This document shows, piece after piece, positions 20,735 to 30,018 of a stretch of 39,438 bases of DNA. Source of the DNA: Candidatus Magasanikbacteria bacterium GW2011_GWA2_37_8. Its GTDB lineage: Bacteria > Patescibacteriota > Patescibacteriia > Magasanikbacterales > GWA2-37-8. A program made the translations under genes and the position numbers. The stretch spans positions 1-39,438 of the forward strand of contig LBTN01000013.1 of assembly GCA_000992085.1 (NCBI GenBank), written 5' to 3'. Under the pieces are notes generated by a model. It had not been told where the DNA came from. It saw only the letters and a program-made list of their open reading frames with translations, and did not search any database. How positions within the stretch are numbered: the first letter of the stretch is position 1; every line of letters begins with the position of its first letter.

Positions 20735-21415
20735 ATGTCATTTACATTAAATGCAGTAAAACGTGTAATTAAAGGAGAAAAAACTCGCGAAGGTGGTGCT
20801 TTACCAGCTGTTGTATATGGTGCTGGTGGTGAAGTTATTTCTTTGGATTTAAATTACACTGAATTTGCTAAACTTTTTAAAGAAGCCGGCGAATCTAGTT
20901 TGATCGATTTAAAAATTGATAATCAAGATGCTGGTAAAATGTTGGTTCAAGAAATTCAATTCGAACCAATTTCTGGCCGTATGTCTCACGTTGATTTACG
21001 TCGTATTGATATGAATAAATCAATTGAAGCAAAGGTAGAGTTACGTTTTGTTGGTGAATCTCCAGCAGTTAAGGCAATGGGCGGTACTTTGGTACATAAT
21101 GTTAATGAAGTAGAAGTAAAATGTTTACCAAGTCAATTAGTTGGCCATATCGATGTTGATTTATCAGGTTTGAAAACTTTTGACGACGTTATTAAAGTTA
21201 AAGATTTGGTATTACCAACTGGAATTGTTATAACTAGCCCTCATGCTGATGATTTGATCGCCAAAGCTACAGCCGCCATGAGCGAAGAAGAGATTAAGGC
21301 CTTAGAAGATTCTGCGAAAACTGCTGATATTTCTAAGATTGAAGTAGTTGGTAAGAAGCCTGAAGAAGGTGAAGCTGGCGCCGAAGGCGAAGAAAAGAAA
21401 GAAGAGAAAAAATAA
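20735..21415 (+). CDS. rplY: Ribosomal protein bL25 (Ctc form)
   Basis: GALPAVVYGAGGEVISLDLNYTEFAKLFKEAGESSLIDL...VQEIQFEPISGRMSHVDL; acidic/lysine-rich C-terminus. Confidence 0.92.
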   Translation: MSFTLNAVKRVIKGEKTREGGALPAVVYGAGGEVISLDLNYTEFAKLFKEAGESSLIDLKIDNQDAGKMLVQEIQFEPISGRMSHVDLRRIDMNKSIEAKVELRFVGESPAVKAMGGTLVHNVNEVEVKCLPSQLVGHIDVDLSGLKTFDDVIKVKDLVLPTGIVITSPHADDLIAKATAAMSEEEIKALEDSAKTADISKIEVVGKKPEEGEAGAEGEEKKEEKK

Positions 21416-21436
21416 TCATCTACAAACTTTTAAAAA

Positions 21437-21467
21437 TTGGCCTGTATGCTATAATAGCAGCAGGCCT
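21437..21467 (+). terminator. Intrinsic terminator after the L25 gene
   Basis: GGCCTG...CAGGCC followed by TTTTT. Confidence 0.65.
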
Positions 21468-21530
21468 TTTTGTTGATCTTATATTCCTATTGTATCTGTG
21501 ATATAATTTAGTTTCTATCTTATATAAATT

Positions 21531-22541
21531 ATGAAAAAAGCAGTGTTTATTGTGGTTGTTGGCATTTTGACTTTATTGTTAGTCTATTTTTTACTTTATT
21601 TTTTTGGTGGTTCTAATAAATTTTCTCAGATTGTTGTTAAAGATTTTGATAGTAGAGCGTCACAGTATCTTAACAAATTAGATGGAACACCTGTTTTATC
21701 CACCACTACACTTGGTATTGTGGCAGTAATGGTTGATAACCATCCAGATGCTCGGCCGCAATCTGGTATTGCTGCGGCCCGAGTGGTTTATGAAGTCCCG
21801 GTTGAAGGCAACTTTACTCGTTTTTTAGCGATCTATAATACTGAGGATATCGTAGAAAAAGTTGGGCCAGTGCGTAGCGCACGGCCATATTATTTAGATT
21901 GGCTTCGTGAATACGGTGATGCATTGTATTTACATTGTGGCGGCTCTCCAGATGCGCTCAGCTTAATTAAAAAAGACAGTATTTTTGCTGCTAATGAGTT
22001 TTATTGGGGAGATTTTTATTGGCGTGATCAAGTTAGAACTGCTCCACATAATTTGTACACCGATAGTGAATTATGGCAAAAATTATGGAGTAATTACGGC
22101 AAAGATCACGGTAACCAAGATTGGCAGGGTTGGAAATTTGGTGAAATATCCGTTACCGGAACGTTGCCTAGTAAAGGTGTGTCAATTACTTATGCTAGTA
22201 ATTTCCAAGTAACTTGGCAATATAATATTGCGGTGGGGCAATATAGTAGATTAATTAATAACCAACCATTAACTGAGCCTGTATTAGCAGATAATGTAGT
22301 GGTGCAGTATGTAAAAATGCGTTCTTTGGATGAATTGGACAGAAAAGAAATCACCACTATTGGTAGTGGTGATATGCGAATTTGGCGTGATGGGGTTTTG
22401 ATTCGCGGTACTTGGAGCAAAGGCGATGTTACTAGTCGAACCAGATTTTTTGATAATACCAATCAGGAAATAAATTTACACTCTGGGGTTACTTGGATAC
22501 AAATTGTACCCGAGAGTGCAAAGGTAGAAATTAACTCTTAA
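21531..22541 (+). CDS. DUF3048 (YerB-like) putative lipoprotein/secreted protein
   Basis: VMVDNHPDARPQSGIAAARVVYEVPVEGNFTRFLAIY...KVGPVRSARPYYLDWLREYGDALYLHCGGSPDAL. Confidence 0.88.
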   Translation: MKKAVFIVVVGILTLLLVYFLLYFFGGSNKFSQIVVKDFDSRASQYLNKLDGTPVLSTTTLGIVAVMVDNHPDARPQSGIAAARVVYEVPVEGNFTRFLAIYNTEDIVEKVGPVRSARPYYLDWLREYGDALYLHCGGSPDALSLIKKDSIFAANEFYWGDFYWRDQVRTAPHNLYTDSELWQKLWSNYGKDHGNQDWQGWKFGEISVTGTLPSKGVSITYASNFQVTWQYNIAVGQYSRLINNQPLTEPVLADNVVVQYVKMRSLDELDRKEITTIGSGDMRIWRDGVLIRGTWSKGDVTSRTRFFDNTNQEINLHSGVTWIQIVPESAKVEINS

Positions 22542-23391
22542 TCATTTCAATTTCCACCAACCTGTCTAATCCAGACAGGTCTTTTTTTATTGTAATTTTT
22601 GCTTGAGGCAGGTACCTGTTGATTAATGATTTTATTGCTTTAATTTGGCTAGGGTCGATTTCGAGACAAATTAACAATGAACAATTAGTAATTAGCAAAA
22701 GAGGTTGTATTTGTAATAAAAGTTTTTCATAGAGAGAAAGCCCGTTGGTATTATCAGCAACCAGTGCTAGTTGTGGTTCTTTTTGAATTGATGGTTCGGA
22801 TATAAATTGATTGTTGGTAAGATAGGGGAGATTGGCGGTGATAATTAAATTATTAAATTGATAAATTGATAAATTGTTAAATGGTGACAGTAGATCGCCG
22901 TGTAAAAAATTTATGTTTACATTATGTATTTTAGCGTTTTTTTTGGCTACTCGTAGCGCTTGGCGAGAGATGTCGATTGCGATTGTTTTGATATTATTAT
23001 TTATATTTTTAATAATCGAAATCGGAATACAGCCAGAGCCTGTGCCAATATCAATTAAAATTAGGTTTGATTTTTCGTAATTTTTTATTTTTTTAATTAC
23101 CGTTTCAACCATAATTTCTGTATCTGGTCTTGGTATTAAAACATGCTTATTTACATAAAAATCCAACCCAAAAAATTCTTTATGTTTTAAAATTGCCGCC
23201 ACTGAATAGCCTTTTTTATATAAATACAGATAGTAGGCGAATTTAATTCTGGATAAAATACTAGGGCGGTATTCGGGGTGGGTCAGCAAAAATACGCGCG
23301 GTTGGTTTATACTGGCGGCTAAAAGCAAATCTAGATCTGTTGCAGCTATTTTGCCAGAGTATTTTTTTTGTATATTACTGAGATTTAACAT
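22531..23391 (-). CDS. prmC: PrmC (HemK) release factor glutamine methyltransferase
   Basis: DFYVNKHVLIPRPDTEIMVE, LIDIGTGSGCIPISI, ITANLPYL, position next to prfA. Confidence 0.9.
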   Translation of the reverse strand: MLNLSNIQKKYSGKIAATDLDLLLAASINQPRVFLLTHPEYRPSILSRIKFAYYLYLYKKGYSVAAILKHKEFFGLDFYVNKHVLIPRPDTEIMVETVIKKIKNYEKSNLILIDIGTGSGCIPISIIKNINNNIKTIAIDISRQALRVAKKNAKIHNVNINFLHGDLLSPFNNLSIYQFNNLIITANLPYLTNNQFISEPSIQKEPQLALVADNTNGLSLYEKLLLQIQPLLLITNCSLLICLEIDPSQIKAIKSLINRYLPQAKITIKKDLSGLDRLVEIEMIKS

Positions 23392-24856
23392 AAAGTATGA
23401 TTTCCTGATATTCTAGTAAATGCGGGTACGACTCTTCTTGGCGTTTCCAGCCACGACTTTCTAGCACCTTGTTAATATTAATACCGAGACTATCTTTGTG
23501 TAACAAAAAAATTTCATCGTTTTGTTCTACTGCTTTTTTATCTAACCAATCATTTATTTCTTTTTCTGGTCTTAAATACATTGCATAGTTGGTAGTAATA
23601 ATAGCATAATCTTCTGGTTGGTTTTCTTGGTCACCTTCGGTATAAGGGATAATTGATATTTTCCCTTGGTAGTATCTGTCGATCAATATTTTGTCAAAAA
23701 AATGTTCATAAATTACAACTTGTTTTTTGGCTGGATTATATTTCCCAGATAAATAATCATTAACCGTTTGCCAATTATTAAGTGGTAAAACTTTATTTAG
23801 TCGTGTTAGCCCAGGCCAAAGTAATAAACATAAAACAATAAGTGTTAATAATATTTTGTGTAAATAAAAATCAAGTAAGTAAACCAATAGTAGTATTGTC
23901 CAAGGAAGAATAATAATAAAAAATTTTATATTCCACAATCCTGTTAATGCAAAAGTTGTCCCAGGTACTAAAATAAAGATGGTTAATAAAATAAAATTTG
24001 TATTGAGCTTATTAGTCTTTTTTTGTTGGTAAAGATTAAAAGTAGTTATTAACAGGAAGGAGAAAATTATACCTATGCCAATATATTGGTTGCTTGGGCC
24101 TTGGAAAATTGATTGTAGGGTACCGACTAAATTTGTCCAATCATTACCTAATCCAAAATACCAAGCAGTACCAAAAAAAGAAGTAGAAATTTTAAATGTA
24201 AGAGATGGAATTATCCAAGCTAGCCAGATTGCAATTGGTATGGATACAATTTTTATCCAATAGATAATTTGACGGCGGAAAAGAATAAAAAGGGCAACTA
24301 GTTGTGCAAATAAAGTAATAATTCCAGTTAAATGGGAAAATAGCATTAAGCTGTTAATTACAACAAACCAAATTATATTCTTTTTTGTTTTTTTATCCAG
24401 AATAAAGATTTTATAAAATAAATCAGTAGATAGGATTATTAGTAAAATTAATAATGCATAGGTACGGGTGGTAGAAGATATAAAAATATGATAAGAATGA
24501 GCAGATAAGAAAAAAGATGCTAAAAACGCAATTTTTTCATTAAAAAGTTGGCAGGATAAACGATAAAAAAATATAATACTAATTACGCCGATAATTAAAC
24601 TTAACGATCTAGCAAAAAATTCTGTGGCAGGGACGATATAAAACCAAAGTTTTAAAAGTAAAAGATGAAGCGGTGGGTTGGTTTCCCAAAGCCAGAATTT
24701 CATACTATCTAGCCATGGTTTTTGGCTATATGTAAAACTGAACATTTCATCTCCCCAAAAATCACCATATTTAAGAATAGCTAACAATCTGAGACTGGTA
24801 GCTATAATTAAAATAAAAGTGAAGATTAGAAAATTTTTGTTATACCAAGGCTTCAT
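23375..24856 (-). CDS. ArnT/PMT-like (GT39/GT83-type) membrane glycosyltransferase
   Basis: [41 protein letters not shown] motif and multiple TM segments. Confidence 0.8.
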   Translation of the reverse strand: MKPWYNKNFLIFTFILIIATSLRLLAILKYGDFWGDEMFSFTYSQKPWLDSMKFWLWETNPPLHLLLLKLWFYIVPATEFFARSLSLIIGVISIIFFYRLSCQLFNEKIAFLASFFLSAHSYHIFISSTTRTYALLILLIILSTDLFYKIFILDKKTKKNIIWFVVINSLMLFSHLTGIITLFAQLVALFILFRRQIIYWIKIVSIPIAIWLAWIIPSLTFKISTSFFGTAWYFGLGNDWTNLVGTLQSIFQGPSNQYIGIGIIFSFLLITTFNLYQQKKTNKLNTNFILLTIFILVPGTTFALTGLWNIKFFIIILPWTILLLVYLLDFYLHKILLTLIVLCLLLWPGLTRLNKVLPLNNWQTVNDYLSGKYNPAKKQVVIYEHFFDKILIDRYYQGKISIIPYTEGDQENQPEDYAIITTNYAMYLRPEKEINDWLDKKAVEQNDEIFLLHKDSLGININKVLESRGWKRQEESYPHLLEYQEIILYVKSQ

Positions 24857-25895
24857 AATCGGCAGTACGTAAGGCTAAAATTATTGGTTCTAGGTCGCCG
24901 TTTAAAATTGTGCTGATATTATTCCAATTCTCGTGGATGCGATGATCAGTAATGCGATCTTGCGGGAAATTGTAAGTACGAATTTTTTCGCTGCGATCAC
25001 CGGTACCAATTTGTGACAAACGTTTTTCGGTCATGGCCTTTTCTTTTTTCTCGCGTTCCATATCAAATAAGCGAGCACGCAGTACTGCCATGGCTTTTTC
25101 ACGATTGGCGGTTTGAGAACGTTCGTCCTGGCACTGTACTACCAAGTTAGTAGGAATGTGTACTATGCGTACAGCCGAATAAGTAGTATTTACACTTTGT
25201 CCGCCATGTCCGCCAGCACAAAAAGTATCGATACGCAAATCTTTTGGTTCGATTTTAATTTCGGTTTCCTCTATTTCTGGCATTACCGCTACAGTAACGG
25301 TTGAAGTATGGATGCGCCCAGCTTTTTCTGTTTCTGGCACTCGTTGTACACGATGTACGCCCATTTCATATTTTAAATCTTTATAAACATTGTGGCCTTT
25401 TACACCAAAAATAACTTCTTTAAAACCGCCAATACCATTTTGGCTTTCGTCGATTACTTCTACTTTCCATTTTTTACTTTCGGCATAATGAAAATACATG
25501 CGAAATAATTCGGCGGCAAATAAAGCAGATTCGTCGCCGCCAGCAGCAGCGCGAATTTCTATAATAACATCTTTTTTATCCATTGGATCTTGAGGTCGGG
25601 TGAGTTCTTCTAATTCTTGGTTTAATTTTGTTATATGATTTTTTAATTCGTCAATTTCAATCATAGTGAGATTGCGCATTTCTTCATCAGTTTCGTGCGC
25701 TATCATGCTTTCGGCTTGTCCTAAATCTTTTTCTGCTTTTTCCATTTGGCCAATTTTTTCTACTGTTAGTTTTAAGTCGTTATATTCTTGGGATGATTCT
25801 TTTAATTTTTTTTGATCACCAATAATAGCTGGATCCTGTAGATCGGCTTCTAGTTTTGTAAATTTAATTTTTAGATCAAGATATTTTTGGAGCAT
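24840..25895 (-). CDS. prfA: Peptide chain release factor 1
   Basis: [63 protein letters not shown]. Confidence 0.95.
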   Translation of the reverse strand: MLQKYLDLKIKFTKLEADLQDPAIIGDQKKLKESSQEYNDLKLTVEKIGQMEKAEKDLGQAESMIAHETDEEMRNLTMIEIDELKNHITKLNQELEELTRPQDPMDKKDVIIEIRAAAGGDESALFAAELFRMYFHYAESKKWKVEVIDESQNGIGGFKEVIFGVKGHNVYKDLKYEMGVHRVQRVPETEKAGRIHTSTVTVAVMPEIEETEIKIEPKDLRIDTFCAGGHGGQSVNTTYSAVRIVHIPTNLVVQCQDERSQTANREKAMAVLRARLFDMEREKKEKAMTEKRLSQIGTGDRSEKIRTYNFPQDRITDHRIHENWNNISTILNGDLEPIILALRTADYEALV

Positions 25896-25901
25896 AGAAT
25901 T

Positions 25902-25936
25902 AAGGAATAAGGAATAAGGAGTAAGGAGTAAGGAGT
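25902..25936 (+). repeat. Heptanucleotide array (AAGGAAT)2(AAGGAGT)3 in the prfA 5' leader
   Basis: Five consecutive 7-nt units ending 6 nt upstream of the prfA ATG. Confidence 0.9.
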
Positions 25937-26011
25937 AAGTGATGTGATTTGGTATGGTAATTGTTTTATGTCGGTTTGGCTTTTTATTCCTTATTCTTTT
26001 ATTATAAATAA

Positions 26012-26050
26012 AAAACAGATCTAGTTTATTATAACACTAAGATCTGTTTT
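26012..26050. terminator. Intrinsic terminator downstream of rpmE
   Basis: AAAACAGATCT...AGATCTGTTTT. Confidence 0.75.
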
Positions 26051-26060
26051 AATGAATATG

Positions 26061-26354
26061 CTAAGCTTTGTCGCTAGATTTTTTGGCAGTTTTTTTAGCA
26101 ACCGCAGCAGCCTTCTTTATTTTCTTGCCTTTACGGCCAGCGGCAGCGGCAGCAATTTTCCCGGCTTTTTCTTGGAATTTTTCTACGCGACGAGCAGTGT
26201 CAACGAATTTTTGTTTGCCAGTATAAAAAGGATGGCAAAGATTGCACAACTCTACACGAAATTCTTTTAAAGTACTGCCAGTGGTAAAGGTATTGCCACA
26301 AGCGCAGGTAACTTTACAGTCTTTATGATATTCAGGGTGGATTTTCTTTTTCAT
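26061..26354 (-). CDS. rpmE: Ribosomal protein bL31 (Cys-containing form, Ala/Lys-rich tail)
   Basis: [63 protein letters not shown]. Confidence 0.95.
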   Translation of the reverse strand: MKKKIHPEYHKDCKVTCACGNTFTTGSTLKEFRVELCNLCHPFYTGKQKFVDTARRVEKFQEKAGKIAAAAAGRKGKKIKKAAAVAKKTAKKSSDKA

Positions 26355-26393
26355 ATAATAATCTAAATTAAGTGGGTATATTCTACTATAAAC

Positions 26394-27071
26394 CTACCTT
26401 GATGTCAACCCCCCAATAGTTTTGGCGTCTTTTAGCAAATATTCGCCAATTGCGGTGCGAGTTAATTCTTCGCAATAAGCACCACAATCTAAAGTTAAAC
26501 CAATATCATGGGCTATGGTGCGGATATAGGTTCCAACCGAACATTTTATCTCAATTTTTAAATGTGGCCAATTATAGTTTATTAATTTAATATTGTAAAT
26601 TTCAATTTCATTAGGCTGGCGCTCAATTTCAACTCCTTGTCTGGCCAACGTATAAAGTCTTTGCCCGTTTATCTTTTTAGCAGAAAACATTGGTGGAGTT
26701 TGTAACTGTTTACCAATAAATTTATTCAGTACTTCTTTAATCTCTTCTAATTCTGGCATTTTATTTAATTCATTTTTTTCATAATTTTTAATTATACCAG
26801 TACTATCATCGGTATCAGAAACTTTGCCTAGGTGGATGATAGTATTATAGGTTTTTGGTAAATTTTTGAATTCGTCGATGCGTTTGGTAGCTTCGCGTCC
26901 AACGCCAACTATTAATAATCCGGTTGCAAAAGGGTCAAGAGTGCCAGCATGGCCAACTTTTGTACCTTTGGGGTATTGCCGGCGAATATAAGCAACAACA
27001 TCAAAACTAGTCCAGTCGACTGGTTTGTTGATTAAAAGGAATTTTGGTTCGTTATTTTGATCTAAAATCAT
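26394..27071 (-). CDS. truB: tRNA pseudouridine(55) synthase TruB
   Basis: LLINKPVDWTSFDVVAYIRR...VGHAGTLDPFATGLLIVGVGREATK. Confidence 0.95.
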   Translation of the reverse strand: MILDQNNEPKFLLINKPVDWTSFDVVAYIRRQYPKGTKVGHAGTLDPFATGLLIVGVGREATKRIDEFKNLPKTYNTIIHLGKVSDTDDSTGIIKNYEKNELNKMPELEEIKEVLNKFIGKQLQTPPMFSAKKINGQRLYTLARQGVEIERQPNEIEIYNIKLINYNWPHLKIEIKCSVGTYIRTIAHDIGLTLDCGAYCEELTRTAIGEYLLKDAKTIGGLTSR

Positions 27072-27184
27072 AGCAATCTAACAATATAGCAATTTGTCAA
27101 TTTAATCAAGATATATATATATTGACATTTTGGCGATTTTATGGTAGGCTATTATCAACCAATCATCATGGCTGGGAGGCCATC

Positions 27185-27463
27185 ATGAAAAGCGCGTTGC
27201 GTGGCAATGTGGCGATCAACCTGATCGCCATCATCTTGATCATGGCAACTTTCGCTCTCGTGGTGGTTCCCAAGATCCACCACGAGTACCGCGTAGCGAT
27301 GGCGGACTATGCCATCGACTACGCGGGGTCGCTTGCCCAGCGGGAGTGGGACGCCGCCGACTACAACGATCTGGAGCAGCCGTCCGATGACCCACCCGTT
27401 ACCCAGGTAACGGAGGGAGCGGACGAGCTTCCGCCCCTGCCCGAGTGCACCAGCCCGTTCTAG
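27185..27463 (+). CDS. Unknown GC-rich mini-protein (N-terminal TM, acidic Pro-rich tail)
   Basis: ATG preceded by GGGAGG; MKSALRGNVAINLIAIILIMATFALVVVPKIHHEY...; composition strikingly different from its flanks. Confidence 0.55.
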   Translation: MKSALRGNVAINLIAIILIMATFALVVVPKIHHEYRVAMADYAIDYAGSLAQREWDAADYNDLEQPSDDPPVTQVTEGADELPPLPECTSPF

Positions 27464-27656
27464 CAACGGGCAGTCCTTCGTGGATAAAATGCATTTGGGG
27501 GGACAACAACCAAAAGGAGGCTACACAAACTCCCCACCATCTGCCTTAATTCTTTATTTAAAAGAGTTAGAGCAGAGGGGGAGTTTTGTTTTTGTTGTAA
27601 TAATGAATGGGGTAAATTTGACTTGCCCTTAATTTTCCGGTATACTGTTATTTACT

Positions 27657-29565
27657 ATGAATGTAAGTGAATTGGCCAGACAACTTCGAGTGCATCCTCA
27701 AAAACTTTTGCAAATATTGCCAGAGTTTGGTTTTGATATTGGTGCAAAATCTATCAAAATCGATGATCGTGTGGCGCAACAAATCCAACGTGAATGGCGT
27801 CGAATAAAATATATTTTAGATGAACGTGAGCGTAAAGAAAAAGAGGAAGAAAAAGAAAAAGAAAAAGAGCAGCGTCGTGAAAGCGGGGTGGCTGTGTCTA
27901 TCCCGTCAGTTTTAACTGTACGCCAATTAGCAGACAAATTGCAAACGCCAATCAATAAGCTAATGCTAGAATTAATGAAAAATGGTATTTTGGCTACTCA
28001 AAACGAAAATATTGATCACGATACCGCTGTCTTGGTTGCAGAAGAGATGGGGTTTTCTATTGCCGAAGAAGAAGTATTGGCTGTTACTGAAGAAAATACA
28101 AGCCAACATGTTCAAAATTTAGAAAAAACTTTAGGAACTGGTGCTACTGTTCCACGTCCACCAGTAATTGTGGTAATGGGCCATGTTGATCATGGTAAAA
28201 CAAAATTACTCGACGCTATTCGTAGCACTAATGTGGTTGCCCAAGAAGCTGGCGGTATTACCCAACATATTGGTGCTTATCAGGTGGTTTGGAATAATCC
28301 AAAAACAAAAGCTCAAACTCCCTTAACTTTTATTGATACTCCTGGCCACGAAGCTTTTACTGTTATGCGTAGTCGTGGTGCAAAAGTTGCTGATATTGCT
28401 ATTTTGGTAGTAGCCGCCGATGATGGTGTAAAACCACAAACAATTGAAGCAATAAATATTATTAAAGCTGCCAAATTGCCAGTTGTGGTAGCAATTAATA
28501 AAATTGATCGTGAAGGCGCTGATCCACAACGTGTGCGAACCGAATTGTCTCAACATAATATTTTAGCCGATGATTGGGGTGGTGATGTGCCAATGGTAGA
28601 AATTTCTGCAAAACAAAATTTAAATATAGATAAATTGTTAGATACTTTGTTATTAGTTGCCGAAATGAACGCCGAAAATATTAAAGCCAATCCCGATCGT
28701 CCTGCCGCTGGTACAGTAATTGAAGCCCATGTAGACAAAGGACAAGGTCCAGTAGCTACTATTTTGGTGCAAACCGGAACTTTGCACAACAACGATCCCT
28801 TGGTAGTTAATGGGGGATGTTTTAGATGTTAGCCAAGCTGGTGATGCGACAGAAATTAATTTAAAAACTAAACGTACTCAACAATCTGGCGCCGAGCAGC
28901 GTCCAGTGGTGGCTACAGACGAAAATGATGAAGAAGCCAAACAAATGTATAACATTGTTTTAAAAACCGACATGCTTGGTTCTTTAGAAGCAATTGTTGC
29001 TTCTTTAGAAAAAATTAGCCATGATGAAGTGGGTGTAAAAGTGGTAGGGAAAGGTTTGGGTAATATTACCGCCGACGACATTTCTTTAGCAGCCGCTACC
29101 GGAGCTACGGTTTTTGGTTTTAATGTTAACACCACTCCAATCGCCACCGAAATGATGCAAAATGGTGGAGTGCAATTTAAGCAGTATCATGTTATTTATG
29201 ATTTGTTAGATTATGTTAAGGGCGAATTAGAAAAAATGCTAAATCCAGAATTAATTGTTACTGAATTAGGTAATTTTAAAGTTATCGCCCTCTTTCGTAC
29301 CGAAAAAAACAGTATGGTGGTAGGCGGTAGAGTAGAAAAAGGAAAAATATTGCGTAATTGTTTAGCCCATGTTAAACGTGGTGGTGAAATTATTGGTAAA
29401 GGTAAAATTACTAAATTACAAATTAGTAAACAAGAAATGAATGAAGTTCCAGAAGGTAGCGAATGCGGCATCCAGTTTGAAGGTAAATTAAAATTAGAAG
29501 TAGGCGATTTATTAGAAGCCTACAAAGAAGAGAAAAAAGAAAAAAAACTTGTATTAAACGTATAA
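27657..29565 (+). pseudogene. infB: Translation initiation factor IF-2, split by frameshift/deletion near 28800-28815 (probably sequence or assembly artefact)
   Basis: [47 protein letters not shown]; then GDVLDVSQ...NIVLKTDMLGSLEAI in another frame. Confidence 0.9.
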
Positions 29566-29582
29566 ATATTAATTTATTTTTT

Positions 29583-29909
29583 ATGTCTGAAGTAAATTTT
29601 ACTGATGCAAATTTTAAGGAAGAAGTTTTGGACGCTGCGATGCCAGTATTTGTAGATTTTTGGGCACCGTGGTGTGGCCCTTGTCAAATGATGGGTCCAA
29701 TCGTAGAAGAATTAGCTCACGAATTTGAAGGTAAGAATATTAAAATTGGCAAATGTAACGTTGACGAAAACGGTGAGACTGCTAGTCGGTATAATATTAT
29801 GAGTATCCCGTCTTTCATGGTTTTTAAAGGTGGTGAGCCGGTGGATCAGATTACCGGTGGAGTACAAAAAGAAAAATTAGCCGAAATGATTAAAAGGTTT
29901 GTCGATTAA
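29583..29909 (+). CDS. trxA: Thioredoxin
   Basis: VFVDFWAPWCGPCQMMGPIVEELA. Confidence 0.95.
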   Translation: MSEVNFTDANFKEEVLDAAMPVFVDFWAPWCGPCQMMGPIVEELAHEFEGKNIKIGKCNVDENGETASRYNIMSIPSFMVFKGGEPVDQITGGVQKEKLAEMIKRFVD

Positions 29910-29922
29910 GTATTTTATTTTA

Positions 29923-29949
29923 AAAAAGACGCTTTCAAGCGTCTTTTTT
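29923..29949 (+). terminator. Intrinsic terminator after trxA
   Basis: AAAAAGACGCTT-tc-AAGCGTCTTTTT. Confidence 0.8.
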
Positions 29950-30018
29950 TGTGTTTGCACAATTTTTCATAATTTAGTATAATGCCTTTTGTCTTATTAA
30001 TGTTTAATTTATATTTTT

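Noticed and set aside
27155-27466. 103-aa ORF antisense to the GC-rich mini-ORF
   Set aside because: GC-rich DNA has few stops on either strand; the plus-strand ORF has a Shine-Dalgarno and TM segment, the antisense has neither.
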